A stretch of 64,000 nucleotides of DNA, from NCBI GenBank assembly GCA_016213325.1, contig JACRAY010000001.1, positions 62,001 to 126,000 of the forward strand, given 5' to 3'. The position numbers were made by a program, and so were the translations under genes. Position 1 is the stretch's first letter. Each line of letters opens with the position of its first letter. Below the pieces are notes generated by a model. That model was given only the letters and a program-made list of their open reading frames with translations, did no database searches and was not told where the DNA came from. Positions 27,922 through 35,096 of the stretch are shown here, piece by piece. Source of the DNA: Burkholderiales bacterium. GTDB taxonomy: Bacteria; Pseudomonadota; Gammaproteobacteria; Burkholderiales; Burkholderiaceae_C.

Positions 27922-29322
27922 TCAGGCGCAATGCGCGGCTATGAAGTCCTTGACCTTCGAGGTATCGGCCGGCAGCACCGTCACCCGCTTGGGCAGGTCC
28001 TCGATGCCCCGGAACTTCGCGGGGCGCTCGGGCTCGTGCCCCAGCGCTTCGACGATGGTCTCGGCAAACTTGATGGGCAGCGCCGTCTCCAGGACAATCA
28101 TGGGCACGCCCGCCTGCATGTGCTGCCGGGCCACCTTCAGGCCGTCGGCCGTGTGCGTGTCGATGGTCACGCCGAAGCGCCGGTGGGTGTCGCGGATGGT
28201 CGCCAGGCGGTCGGCGTGGGTGCTGCTGCCGCTGGCAAAGCCATAGGTGTCGCGCGCTTCGGCCACCTTTTCGGCCAGGGCGAACCGGCCGTTGCGGGCA
28301 AGTTCCTCGCCGAACAGCTGCTTCACCCGGGCGCCGTCGCGGCCCAGCAGGTCAAAGATGAAACGCTCGAAGTTGCTCGCCTTGGAGATGTCCATCGACG
28401 GGCTGGAGGTCTCGTAGGTGTCGGCGCTGCCCCGCACGCGGTACACGCCGGTGCGGAAGAACTCGTCGAGCACGTCGTTCTCGTTGGTGGCCAGCACCAG
28501 CCGCTGGATGGGCAGGCCCATCATGCGCGCCACGTGGCCCGCGCAGATGTTGCCGAAGTTGCCGGACGGCACGGCAAAACTCACCACCCTGGCGCCGGAC
28601 TGCAGGTAGCCCGCGAAGTAGTAGACCACCTGGGCCACCAGGCGCGCCCAGTTGATCGAGTTGACGGTGCCGATGCGGTACTTGCGCTTGAAGGCCAGGT
28701 CGTTCGACACCGCCTTCACGATGTCCTGGCAATCGTCGAACACGCCTTCGATGGCCAGGTTGTGGATGTTGGCGTCGGGCAGGCTGAACATCTGCGCCTG
28801 CTGGAAGGGGCTCATGCGACCGTGCGGCGACGTCATGAACACCCGCACGCCCTTCTTGCCCTTCATCGCGTATTCGGCAGCGCTGCCGGTGTCGCCGGAC
28901 GTCGCACCCAGGATGTTGAGCTCCTCGCCGCGGCGCGCCAGTTCGTATTCGAACAGGTTGCCCAGCAGCTGCATCGCCATGTCCTTGAAGGCGAGCGTGG
29001 GGCCGTTGGAGAGTCCCAGCAGGAAGATGCCTTCGTCGAGCTCCTTCAACGGGGCGATTTGCCGGGTGCCGAACACTTCCTCGGTGTACGTCTTGCGGCA
29101 GATTTCGCGCAAGTCGGCTGCCGGAATGTCGTCGATGTACAGCGAGAGGATCTCGAACGCCAGCTCGTGGTACGCCAGCGCACGCCACTTCTCCAGCGTG
29201 GCGGCGTCGACCTTCGGGTAGTGCCCGGGCAGGTACAACCCGCCGTCGGGCGCCAGGCCTTCCAGCAGGATCTCGCAGAAGTGCTTGCGCGCCGGGTCGC
29301 CGCGCGTGGAGATGTACAGCAT
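27922..29322 (-). CDS. thrC: Threonine synthase
   Basis: A PLP-dependent enzyme making threonine from O-phosphohomoserine. The 466-residue length and insertions (about residues 60-100) fit the long fungal/proteobacterial type. The PLP lysine is Lys113 in NGPTLAFKDMAMQLLG; GATSGDTGSAAEYA and the phosphate-binding VPSGNFGNICAGH follow. Its ATG overlaps the hom stop (TGATG), giving the order alaA-hom-thrC. Confidence 0.97.
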   Translation of the reverse strand: MLYISTRGDPARKHFCEILLEGLAPDGGLYLPGHYPKVDAATLEKWRALAYHELAFEILSLYIDDIPAADLREICRKTYTEEVFGTRQIAPLKELDEGIFLLGLSNGPTLAFKDMAMQLLGNLFEYELARRGEELNILGATSGDTGSAAEYAMKGKKGVRVFMTSPHGRMSPFQQAQMFSLPDANIHNLAIEGVFDDCQDIVKAVSNDLAFKRKYRIGTVNSINWARLVAQVVYYFAGYLQSGARVVSFAVPSGNFGNICAGHVARMMGLPIQRLVLATNENDVLDEFFRTGVYRVRGSADTYETSSPSMDISKASNFERFIFDLLGRDGARVKQLFGEELARNGRFALAEKVAEARDTYGFASGSSTHADRLATIRDTHRRFGVTIDTHTADGLKVARQHMQAGVPMIVLETALPIKFAETIVEALGHEPERPAKFRGIEDLPKRVTVLPADTSKVKDFIAAHCA

Positions 29323-30632
29323 CAGGCCAGTTCTTCCTTGCGGATGCGCGTGATGGGCGCCAGCACGGTGGGCAGTGCCTGCATCTGCGCCAGCACCTCG
29401 TTCATGGTGCCTTCGCGCACGGTGTGCGTCAGCAGGATCAGGTCGGTCTGCTTCTCGCCTTCGCCCGCTTCGCGCTGGATCATGGCGTCGATGCTGATGC
29501 CGGCGTTGGCCAGCAGCCCTGCAATCTTGGCCAGCACGCCGGCCTGGTCGGCCACGCGAACGCGCAGGTAGTAACTGGTCACCACCTCGCTCATGGGCAG
29601 CACCTGCTGGTCGCTCATCTGGTCGGGCTGGAAAGCCAGGTGCGGCACGCGGTGCGCGGCGTCGGCCGTGTGCAGGCGCGTGATGTCCACCAGGTCGGCG
29701 ATGACCGCACTGGCGGTCGGCTCGCTGCCCGCGCCCTTGCCGTAGTACAGCGTGGTGCCTACGGCGTCGGCCTGCACCAACACCGCGTTCATGGCGCCTT
29801 CGACGTTGGCGATCAGCCGCCTGGCCGGCACCAGCGCCGGGTGCACGCGCAATTCGATGCCCTGGTCGGTGCGCTTGGTGATCCCCAGCAGCTTGATGCG
29901 GTAGCCGAGCTGCTCGGCATACCGGATGTCCTGCGCGGCCAGCTTGGTGATGCCTTCCACGTAGGCCTTGTCGAACTGCACGCGGATGCCGAACGCGATG
30001 GCGCTCATGATCGTCGCCTTGTGCGCCGCGTCCACGCCTTCGATGTCGAAGGTGGGGTCGGCCTCGGCGTAGCCCAGCTTCTGCGCGTCCTTCAGGGCGG
30101 CGTCGAAGTCCAGCCCCTTGTCCCGCATCTCGGACAGGATGAAGTTGGTGGTGCCGTTGATGATGCCGGCGATCCATTCGATGCGGTTGGCCGTGAGGCC
30201 CTCGCGCAGCGCCTTGATGATGGGGATGCCGCCCGCGACGGCCGCCTCGAAGGCGACCATGACGCCCTTGCGATGGGCGGCCTCGAAGATCTCGGTGCCG
30301 TGCACGGCCAGCAGCGCCTTGTTGGCGGTGACCACGTGCTTGCCCCTGTCGATGGCTTCCAGCATCAGCTGCCTGGCGATGCCATAGCCCCCGATCAGCT
30401 CGATGACGATGTCGATGTCGGGGTTGGCGAGGACCTCGCGCGCATCCTTCACCACCTTGCAGCGGCCGCCCACGATGGCCTCGGCGCGCGCGGTGTCGAG
30501 GTCGGCCACCATGGTGATCTCGATGCCGCGGCCGGCGCGGCGCTGGATCTCTTCCTGGTTGCGCGAGAGGACGTTGAAGACACCGCTGCCCACGGTGCCG
30601 ATGCCGAGCAGGCCGACTTGTACGGGTTTCAT
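29322..30632 (-). CDS. hom: Homoserine dehydrogenase
   Basis: Reduces aspartate semialdehyde to homoserine for threonine and methionine synthesis. It has 436 residues. The NAD(P) motif GLLGIGTVGSGV is near residue 8, the catalytic region includes VTANKALLA, EAAVAGGIPIIKALREGL and GTTNFILSEM with the catalytic Lys/Asp region GYAEADPTFDIEG. A C-terminal ACT domain (about 350-430) would mediate threonine feedback. The start overlaps the alaA stop (ATGA). Confidence 0.97.
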   Translation of the reverse strand: MKPVQVGLLGIGTVGSGVFNVLSRNQEEIQRRAGRGIEITMVADLDTARAEAIVGGRCKVVKDAREVLANPDIDIVIELIGGYGIARQLMLEAIDRGKHVVTANKALLAVHGTEIFEAAHRKGVMVAFEAAVAGGIPIIKALREGLTANRIEWIAGIINGTTNFILSEMRDKGLDFDAALKDAQKLGYAEADPTFDIEGVDAAHKATIMSAIAFGIRVQFDKAYVEGITKLAAQDIRYAEQLGYRIKLLGITKRTDQGIELRVHPALVPARRLIANVEGAMNAVLVQADAVGTTLYYGKGAGSEPTASAVIADLVDITRLHTADAAHRVPHLAFQPDQMSDQQVLPMSEVVTSYYLRVRVADQAGVLAKIAGLLANAGISIDAMIQREAGEGEKQTDLILLTHTVREGTMNEVLAQMQALPTVLAPITRIRKEELA

Positions 30633-31855
30633 GAAGAGTGACGCTTGCGATAGCTTTCGAGGAACCGGGCGATGCGGCTGACCGCCTCGCGCAGGTCGTC
30701 CTCGTGCGGAAGGAAGACGATGCGGAAGTGCTGGTTGTCGGGATAGTTGAAGCCCGAGCCCTGCACCAGCATCACGCGGGTTTCCTGCAGCAGTTCCAGG
30801 AAGAACTGGCGGTCGTCGGCGATCGGGTACACCTTGGGGTCGAGGCGCGGGAACATGTACAGCGCCGCCTCGGGCTTGTTGCACGTGACCCCGGGGATCG
30901 CGGTGATCAGCTCGTAGGCCAGGTCGCGCTGGCGGCGCAGGCGCCCGCCCTCCCCGATCAGCTCGTTGATGCTCTGGTAGCCGCCCAGCGCCGTCTGGAT
31001 GGCGTACTGGCCGGGCACGTTGGCGCACAGGCGCATGTTCGAGAGCATGGTGAGGCCCTCGATGTAGTCGGCCGCCGCCTTCTTGTCGCCCGACACCACC
31101 AGCCAGCCGGCGCGGTAACCGCACGAGCGGTAGCTCTTGGACAGCGAGTTGAAGGTGAGCGTGAGCACGTCTTCCGACAGGCTGCCGATGGCGGTGTGCT
31201 TCACGCCTTCGTACAGGACCTTGTCGTACACCTCGTCGGCGAAGATCACCAGGTTGTGCTCGCGCGCGATCGCCACCAGCTCCTTCAGCAGTTCGTCCGA
31301 ATAGAGCGCGCCGGTAGGGTTGTTCGGGTTGATGACGACGATGCCCTTGGTGTTGGGCGTGATCTTGCGGCGGATGTCGGCGAGGTCGGGCATCCAGCCG
31401 TTGGCCTCGTCGCACATGTAATGCACCGGCGTGCCGCCCGACAGCGACGCCGCCGCGGTCCACAGCGGGTAGTCGGGCGCAGGCAGCAGCAGTTCGTCGC
31501 CGTCGTTCAGCAGCGCATTGAGCGACATTGCGATGAGTTCGCTCGCGCCGTTGCCCAGGTACACGTCGTCCATGGTGACGCCGCGGATGCCCTGCTGCTG
31601 GGTGTAGTGCACCACCGCCCGGCGCGCGGGGAAGATGCCCTTGCTGTCGGAGTAGCCCGCCGCATTGGCGAGGTTGTGGGCCATGTCCTGCTGGATCTCT
31701 TCGGGCGAGTCGAAGCCGAACGCCGCGAGGTTGCCGATGTTCAGCCGGATGATCTTGTGGCCTTCTTCCTCCATCCTGCGCGCCGCGTCCATGATGGGAC
31801 CACGGATGTCGTACAGGACATTGGCCAGCTTGCTCGATTTCTGGACGGTCTTCAA
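30629..31855 (-). CDS. alaA: Alanine/valine-type aminotransferase AlaA
   Basis: A fold-type I PLP aminotransferase that makes alanine from pyruvate and glutamate. The 408-residue protein matches AlaA (YfbQ): KLANVLYDIRGPI, LNIGNLAAFGFDSPEEI, NPNNPTGALYS, and the PLP lysine Lys240 in SLSKSYRSCGYRAGW. The start is TTG, supported by GGAGG five bases upstream and the exact family N-terminus (KTVQKSSKL). The adjacency alaA-hom-thrC is typical of Burkholderiales. Confidence 0.93.
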   Translation of the reverse strand: MKTVQKSSKLANVLYDIRGPIMDAARRMEEEGHKIIRLNIGNLAAFGFDSPEEIQQDMAHNLANAAGYSDSKGIFPARRAVVHYTQQQGIRGVTMDDVYLGNGASELIAMSLNALLNDGDELLLPAPDYPLWTAAASLSGGTPVHYMCDEANGWMPDLADIRRKITPNTKGIVVINPNNPTGALYSDELLKELVAIAREHNLVIFADEVYDKVLYEGVKHTAIGSLSEDVLTLTFNSLSKSYRSCGYRAGWLVVSGDKKAAADYIEGLTMLSNMRLCANVPGQYAIQTALGGYQSINELIGEGGRLRRQRDLAYELITAIPGVTCNKPEAALYMFPRLDPKVYPIADDRQFFLELLQETRVMLVQGSGFNYPDNQHFRIVFLPHEDDLREAVSRIARFLESYRKRHSS

Positions 31856-31883
31856 AGCCCCTCCGAAGGCTGCGTGCGTTAGC

Positions 31884-31909
31884 GGAACCTATAATTTTCC
31901 CATAGTTCC
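31884..31909. promoter_or_regulatory. Divergent promoter region with interrupted inverted repeat
   Basis: Between alaA and the Mth938-like gene lies TATAAT (31890-31895), a perfect rightward -10. It sits inside an inverted repeat whose arms are GGAACCTAT (31884-31892) and ATAGTTCC (31902-31909), symmetric apart from one extra C. The -10 is only 17 bases from the rightward ATG, so that transcript has a very short leader. A regulator binding the repeat would block both genes; none is known to me. Confidence 0.45.
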
Positions 31910-31912
31910 CGA

Positions 31913-32287
31913 ATGAAGCTCCAGCCAGACCGCTCCGACGCACCGACCCTCAGTGGCCATGGCCCGGGGTGGGTGGCCGTGGACGGTGAAAAGATCACGC
32001 ACAGCGTCATCGTCACGTCGCGCGGCGAGCGCATCGAATGGGCCGCGACCTTCGAGGAACTGGGCGCCGAACATTTCGCAACACTGGCGGCGCTGCAGCT
32101 GGAAGTGGTGATCTTCGGCAGCGGCTCGCGCATCCGCTTCCCCAAACCCCAATGGGTGCAGCCGCTCGCCGAACAGCGGGTGGGCGTGGAAACCATGGAT
32201 ACGGCAGCGGCTTGCAGGACCTACAACATCCTGGCCCAGGAAGGCCGGGTAGTGGCTGCAGCCCTGATTGTGGAACGGGCAACGTAA
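31913..32287 (+). CDS. Mth938-like domain protein
   Basis: A 124-residue protein of the Mth938/NDUFAF3 fold family (former DUF498). The GHGPGWVAVDGEKITHSVIV and VVIFGSGSRIRFP blocks, with the terminal TYNILAQEGRVVAAALIV, are typical. Eukaryotic relatives help assemble respiratory complex I; the bacterial role is unknown. It is commonly found next to alaA/hom and a Bcp-type peroxiredoxin in Burkholderiales. Confidence 0.85.
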   Translation: MKLQPDRSDAPTLSGHGPGWVAVDGEKITHSVIVTSRGERIEWAATFEELGAEHFATLAALQLEVVIFGSGSRIRFPKPQWVQPLAEQRVGVETMDTAAACRTYNILAQEGRVVAAALIVERAT

Positions 32288-32395
32288 GGCCCTCGGCGCT
32301 CGAGGCCGTTTCGAGGTAAAATCTGGGATTGCTCGGGGCCCCGCAGCACGGCATGGTGCAGGGCTTAAGTCACTCCAAAACCAGACTACTACCCC

Positions 32396-32872
32396 ATGGC
32401 GATTGTTGTCAACAAACTCCTCCCCGAATTCGAAGCGAACGCCACCGGCGGCATCAAGGTCACCAATAACTCCCACCTCGGCCAGACCATGGTGCTGTAC
32501 TTCTACCCGAAGGACAACACCCCGGGCTGCACCACCGAGGCCATGCAGTTCCGCGACAAGTACAAGGACTTCGTGAAGGCCGGCGCAGTCGTGTTCGGCG
32601 TGTCGCGCGACAACATGAAGTCGCACGACGAGTTCAAGGCCAAGCTGGAACTCCCGTTCGAGCTGATCGCCGACACGGAAGAGAAGATGTGCCACATGTT
32701 CGGCGTGGTCAAGAACAAGATCATGTACGGCAAGAAGGTCAAGGGCATCGAGCGCAGCACCTTCCTGGTGGGCGCCGACGGCATCCTGAAGCAGGAATGG
32801 CGCGGCCTGAAGGTGCCCGGCCACGTGGACGAGGTCCTGAAGGCGGTCAAGCTGCTGAAGAAAGCCGCTTGA
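32396..32872 (+). CDS. bcp: Thioredoxin-dependent thiol peroxidase (Bcp family)
   Basis: A cytoplasmic peroxiredoxin of 158 residues reducing hydrogen and organic peroxides. The peroxidatic Cys45 is in YPKDNTPGCTTEAMQFRD, with the usual Thr and downstream Arg. The position five residues later, which holds the resolving Cys in E. coli-type enzymes, is Met50. The enzyme is therefore of the form lacking that Cys; Cys97 in EEKMCHMFG could act instead. No clear ribosome site precedes the ATG. A short stem with five Ts follows the stop. Confidence 0.92.
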   Translation: MAIVVNKLLPEFEANATGGIKVTNNSHLGQTMVLYFYPKDNTPGCTTEAMQFRDKYKDFVKAGAVVFGVSRDNMKSHDEFKAKLELPFELIADTEEKMCHMFGVVKNKIMYGKKVKGIERSTFLVGADGILKQEWRGLKVPGHVDEVLKAVKLLKKAA

Positions 32873-32895
32873 CGGTTTTCTTTCCTGTGACGGGC

Positions 32896-32913
32896 GGCCT
32901 GAGCGGCCTTTTT
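32896..32913 (+). terminator. Weak rho-independent terminator after bcp
   Basis: GGCC-TGAGC-GGCC followed by TTTTT, starting 24 bases after the stop codon. The four-pair stem is short but all G/C, and the T run is in the right place. Confidence 0.45.
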
Positions 32914-32934
32914 ACAACAGGCTTCCGGCTGACA

Positions 32935-33044
32935 TTGTCGTCCCGCAAGGCTTGTGCATAATGAATTCATGCCGTTGATCCCGACGCCATGCGTCGTCCC
33001 GACTGACCCATCAGAAGCCGCCCGGCCCTCCTGGCGGCTTTTTT
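32935..33044 (+). ncRNA. Candidate small RNA between bcp and phoH
   Basis: TTGTCG (32935-32940) and CATAAT (32957-32962), 16 bases apart, form a plausible sigma-70 promoter with a start near 32969. No open frame with a ribosome site follows. The presumed transcript of about 75 bases folds into a first hairpin GACGC-CAT-GCGTC (32983-32995) and a terminator stem AAGCCGCC/GGCGGCTT (33015-33022, 33033-33040) followed by a T run. The terminator loop contains CCCTCCT, complementary to a Shine-Dalgarno. Promoter, two hairpins and T tail together suggest an independent sRNA; a phoH leader with an attenuator is the alternative. Confidence 0.45.
33015..33044 (+). terminator. Rho-independent terminator upstream of phoH
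   Basis: An eight-pair perfect stem AAGCCGCC / GGCGGCTT, ten-base loop, then a run of Ts to 33044. This is the best intrinsic terminator on the plus strand in the window. It ends 36 bases before the phoH start, so it must terminate an upstream transcript or regulate phoH. Confidence 0.8.
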
Positions 33045-33080
33045 CTTGTCCGCCAACCTCAACAGCGAGCCCCTCCGTCC

Positions 33081-34766
33081 ATGCCCCTGCCCCCCGCCCC
33101 GACCAAGCGTGCCGCCATGCTCCCGCCGGAAGCCTACGACGCCCCGGCCCGTTCATCGCACAAGGCCGCTCGAAAAACGGGGACCCGCACCGAGGAAAGC
33201 CCGGTCGCTGAAAGGCAGCCGCAGGCTGCCGACGACTTCGACCCGCGCTCCGGCGGCGGGCAGGCCGTGCACGGGTCGGGCTACGAGGAGAGCATCGAGA
33301 CCTGGCTGGACGAGCCCCAGCCTTCGCTGAAGAAGCGCGCTGCGGCCGCCACCAAGCCGCGCAAGGAAAAGTCCACCGGCCCGAAGAAGCTCTTCGTGAT
33401 GGACACCAACGTGCTGATGCACGACCCGATGAGCCTGTTCCGCTTCGAGGAACACGACATCTTCCTGCCGATGATCGTGCTGGAAGAGCTGGACGGCCAC
33501 AAGAAGGGCATGACCGAAGTCGCCCGCAACGCACGCCAGGCCAGCCGCATGCTGGACGCACTGGCCGGCACGCAGGGCGCCGACATCACCCACGGCCTCA
33601 ACCTGGACAGCACCGGGCACCGCGAAGCGACCGGCTGCCTGTTCTTCCAGACCATGCCGCTCGCCGTGGGCCTGCCGCCCGGGCTGCCGCAGGGCAAGGC
33701 CGACAACCAGATCCTGGCGGTGGTGCAGGCGCTGCGCGAGAAGCACACCCCGCGCGAAGTGGTGCTGGTGTCCAAGGACATCAACATGCGCGTCAAGGCG
33801 CGCGCGCTGGGTCTGGCCACCGACGACTACCAGAGCGACAAGACGCTCGACGACCTGGACCTGCTGTATTCGGGCTCGATGGCCCTGCCCACCGACTTCT
33901 GGGCCAAGCACGGCAAGACCATCGAAAGCTGGCAGACCGGCAGCCACACCTTCTACCGCATCACCGGGCCGGTGGTGCCCAGCCTGCTGATCAACCAGTT
34001 CGTGTACTTCGAGGCGCCCGGCGAGCCCAGCCTGTACGCGCGCGTCACCGAGATTCGCGGCAAGACCGCGGTGCTGAAGACGCTGAAGGACTACGGCCAC
34101 CTGAAGAACGCCGTGTGGGGCGTCACCACGCGCAACCGCGAGCAGAACTTCGCGATGAACCTGCTGATGGACCCGGAAGTGGACTTCGTCACGCTGACGG
34201 GCACGGCCGGCACCGGCAAGACGCTGATGGCGCTGGCCGCCGGGCTCACGCAGGTGCTGGACGACCGGCGCTACACCGAGATCATCATGACCCGCGCCAC
34301 CGTGAGCGTGGGCGAGGACATCGGCTTCCTGCCCGGCACCGAGGAGGAGAAGATGGGCCCGTGGATGGGTGCGCTGGACGACAACCTGGAAGTGCTGGGC
34401 AAGACCGACAGCGGCGCGGGCGAATGGGGGCGCGCCGCCACCAACGAGCTGATCCGCAGCCGCATCAAGATCAAGAGCATGAACTTCATGCGCGGCCGCA
34501 CGTTCCTCAACAAGTACGTGATCATCGACGAGGCGCAGAACCTCACGCCCAAGCAGATGAAGACGCTGATCACGCGCGCGGGGCCGGGCACCAAGATCAT
34601 CTGCATGGGCAACCTGGCGCAGATCGACACGCCCTACCTTACCGAAGGCTCATCGGGCCTGACTTTCGCCGTGGACAAGTTCAAAGGCTGGCCGCACAGC
34701 GGCCACATCACATTGGCGCGCGGGGAACGCTCTCGTCTGGCGGACTTTGCCAGCGAGGTGCTGTAG
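33081..34766 (+). CDS. PIN domain - PhoH family ATPase
   Basis: A 561-residue two-domain protein of the PhoH2/YlaK type. A low-complexity N-terminus (1-100) precedes a PIN nuclease domain (about 103-240) with Asp108 in VMDTNVLMHDP and EELDGHKKG. The PhoH ATPase domain then has Walker A GTAGTGKT near residue 375, MTRATVSVGEDIGFLPG and Walker B VIIDEAQNLTP. Homologues couple helicase and RNase activity. No Shine-Dalgarno is visible before the ATG; the next ATG is 12 codons on. The 3' end overlaps a convergent gene by 59 bases. Confidence 0.9.
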   Translation: MPLPPAPTKRAAMLPPEAYDAPARSSHKAARKTGTRTEESPVAERQPQAADDFDPRSGGGQAVHGSGYEESIETWLDEPQPSLKKRAAAATKPRKEKSTGPKKLFVMDTNVLMHDPMSLFRFEEHDIFLPMIVLEELDGHKKGMTEVARNARQASRMLDALAGTQGADITHGLNLDSTGHREATGCLFFQTMPLAVGLPPGLPQGKADNQILAVVQALREKHTPREVVLVSKDINMRVKARALGLATDDYQSDKTLDDLDLLYSGSMALPTDFWAKHGKTIESWQTGSHTFYRITGPVVPSLLINQFVYFEAPGEPSLYARVTEIRGKTAVLKTLKDYGHLKNAVWGVTTRNREQNFAMNLLMDPEVDFVTLTGTAGTGKTLMALAAGLTQVLDDRRYTEIIMTRATVSVGEDIGFLPGTEEEKMGPWMGALDDNLEVLGKTDSGAGEWGRAATNELIRSRIKIKSMNFMRGRTFLNKYVIIDEAQNLTPKQMKTLITRAGPGTKIICMGNLAQIDTPYLTEGSSGLTFAVDKFKGWPHSGHITLARGERSRLADFASEVL

Positions 34767-35025
34767 CCGGCGGGCAGCGGCTGACGCGGCTGCCCAGCGG
34801 CGTGTAGCCGAGCACTTTCGACAGGCCTTCGCGGCCGCTGGCGGCGCGCGCCACGAGCATGCTCGCGCCCAACAGTCCCAGGGTGCGCACGGCCCACAGC
34901 CGGTGCTGGCGCGTCACCTGCCACAGCCCCACGCCGATCGCCAGCACCAGCCAGTGTTCGCCGGGGAACCCGGGGCGCGCCGCATCGGCCTGCTTGATCT
35001 TTTCGACTGCCGACGGCTCTTCCAT
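34708..35025 (-). CDS. Small membrane protein of unknown function
   Basis: A 105-residue protein with two hydrophobic segments (about residues 24-40 and 46-62). GGGAGG four bases before the ATG gives strong translational support. The N-terminus MEEPSAVEKIKQADAARPGF looks cytoplasmic. The core probably ends near LSKVLGYTPLGSR; the rest is encoded antisense to the end of phoH. I do not recognise a named family. It follows dnaB on the same strand after about 70 bases. Confidence 0.6.
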   Translation of the reverse strand: MEEPSAVEKIKQADAARPGFPGEHWLVLAIGVGLWQVTRQHRLWAVRTLGLLGASMLVARAASGREGLSKVLGYTPLGSRVSRCPPATAPRWQSPPDESVPRAPM

Positions 35026-35040
35026 ATCGCCTCCCGTTTC

Positions 35041-35078
35041 GGATGCATGCAGCATCCCGCGCCCGGCGCCCGGGCGCC
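35041..35078. repeat. Paired palindromes between dnaB and the next gene
   Basis: GGATGC-ATGCA-GCATCC (35041-35057) is followed by the perfect 14-base palindrome GGCGCCCGGGCGCC (35065-35078). No T run follows on either strand, so intrinsic termination is doubtful. The palindromes may mark the 3' boundary of the dnaB transcript. Confidence 0.4.
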
Positions 35079-35096
35079 GTAGGAAAACGTCCTGCG

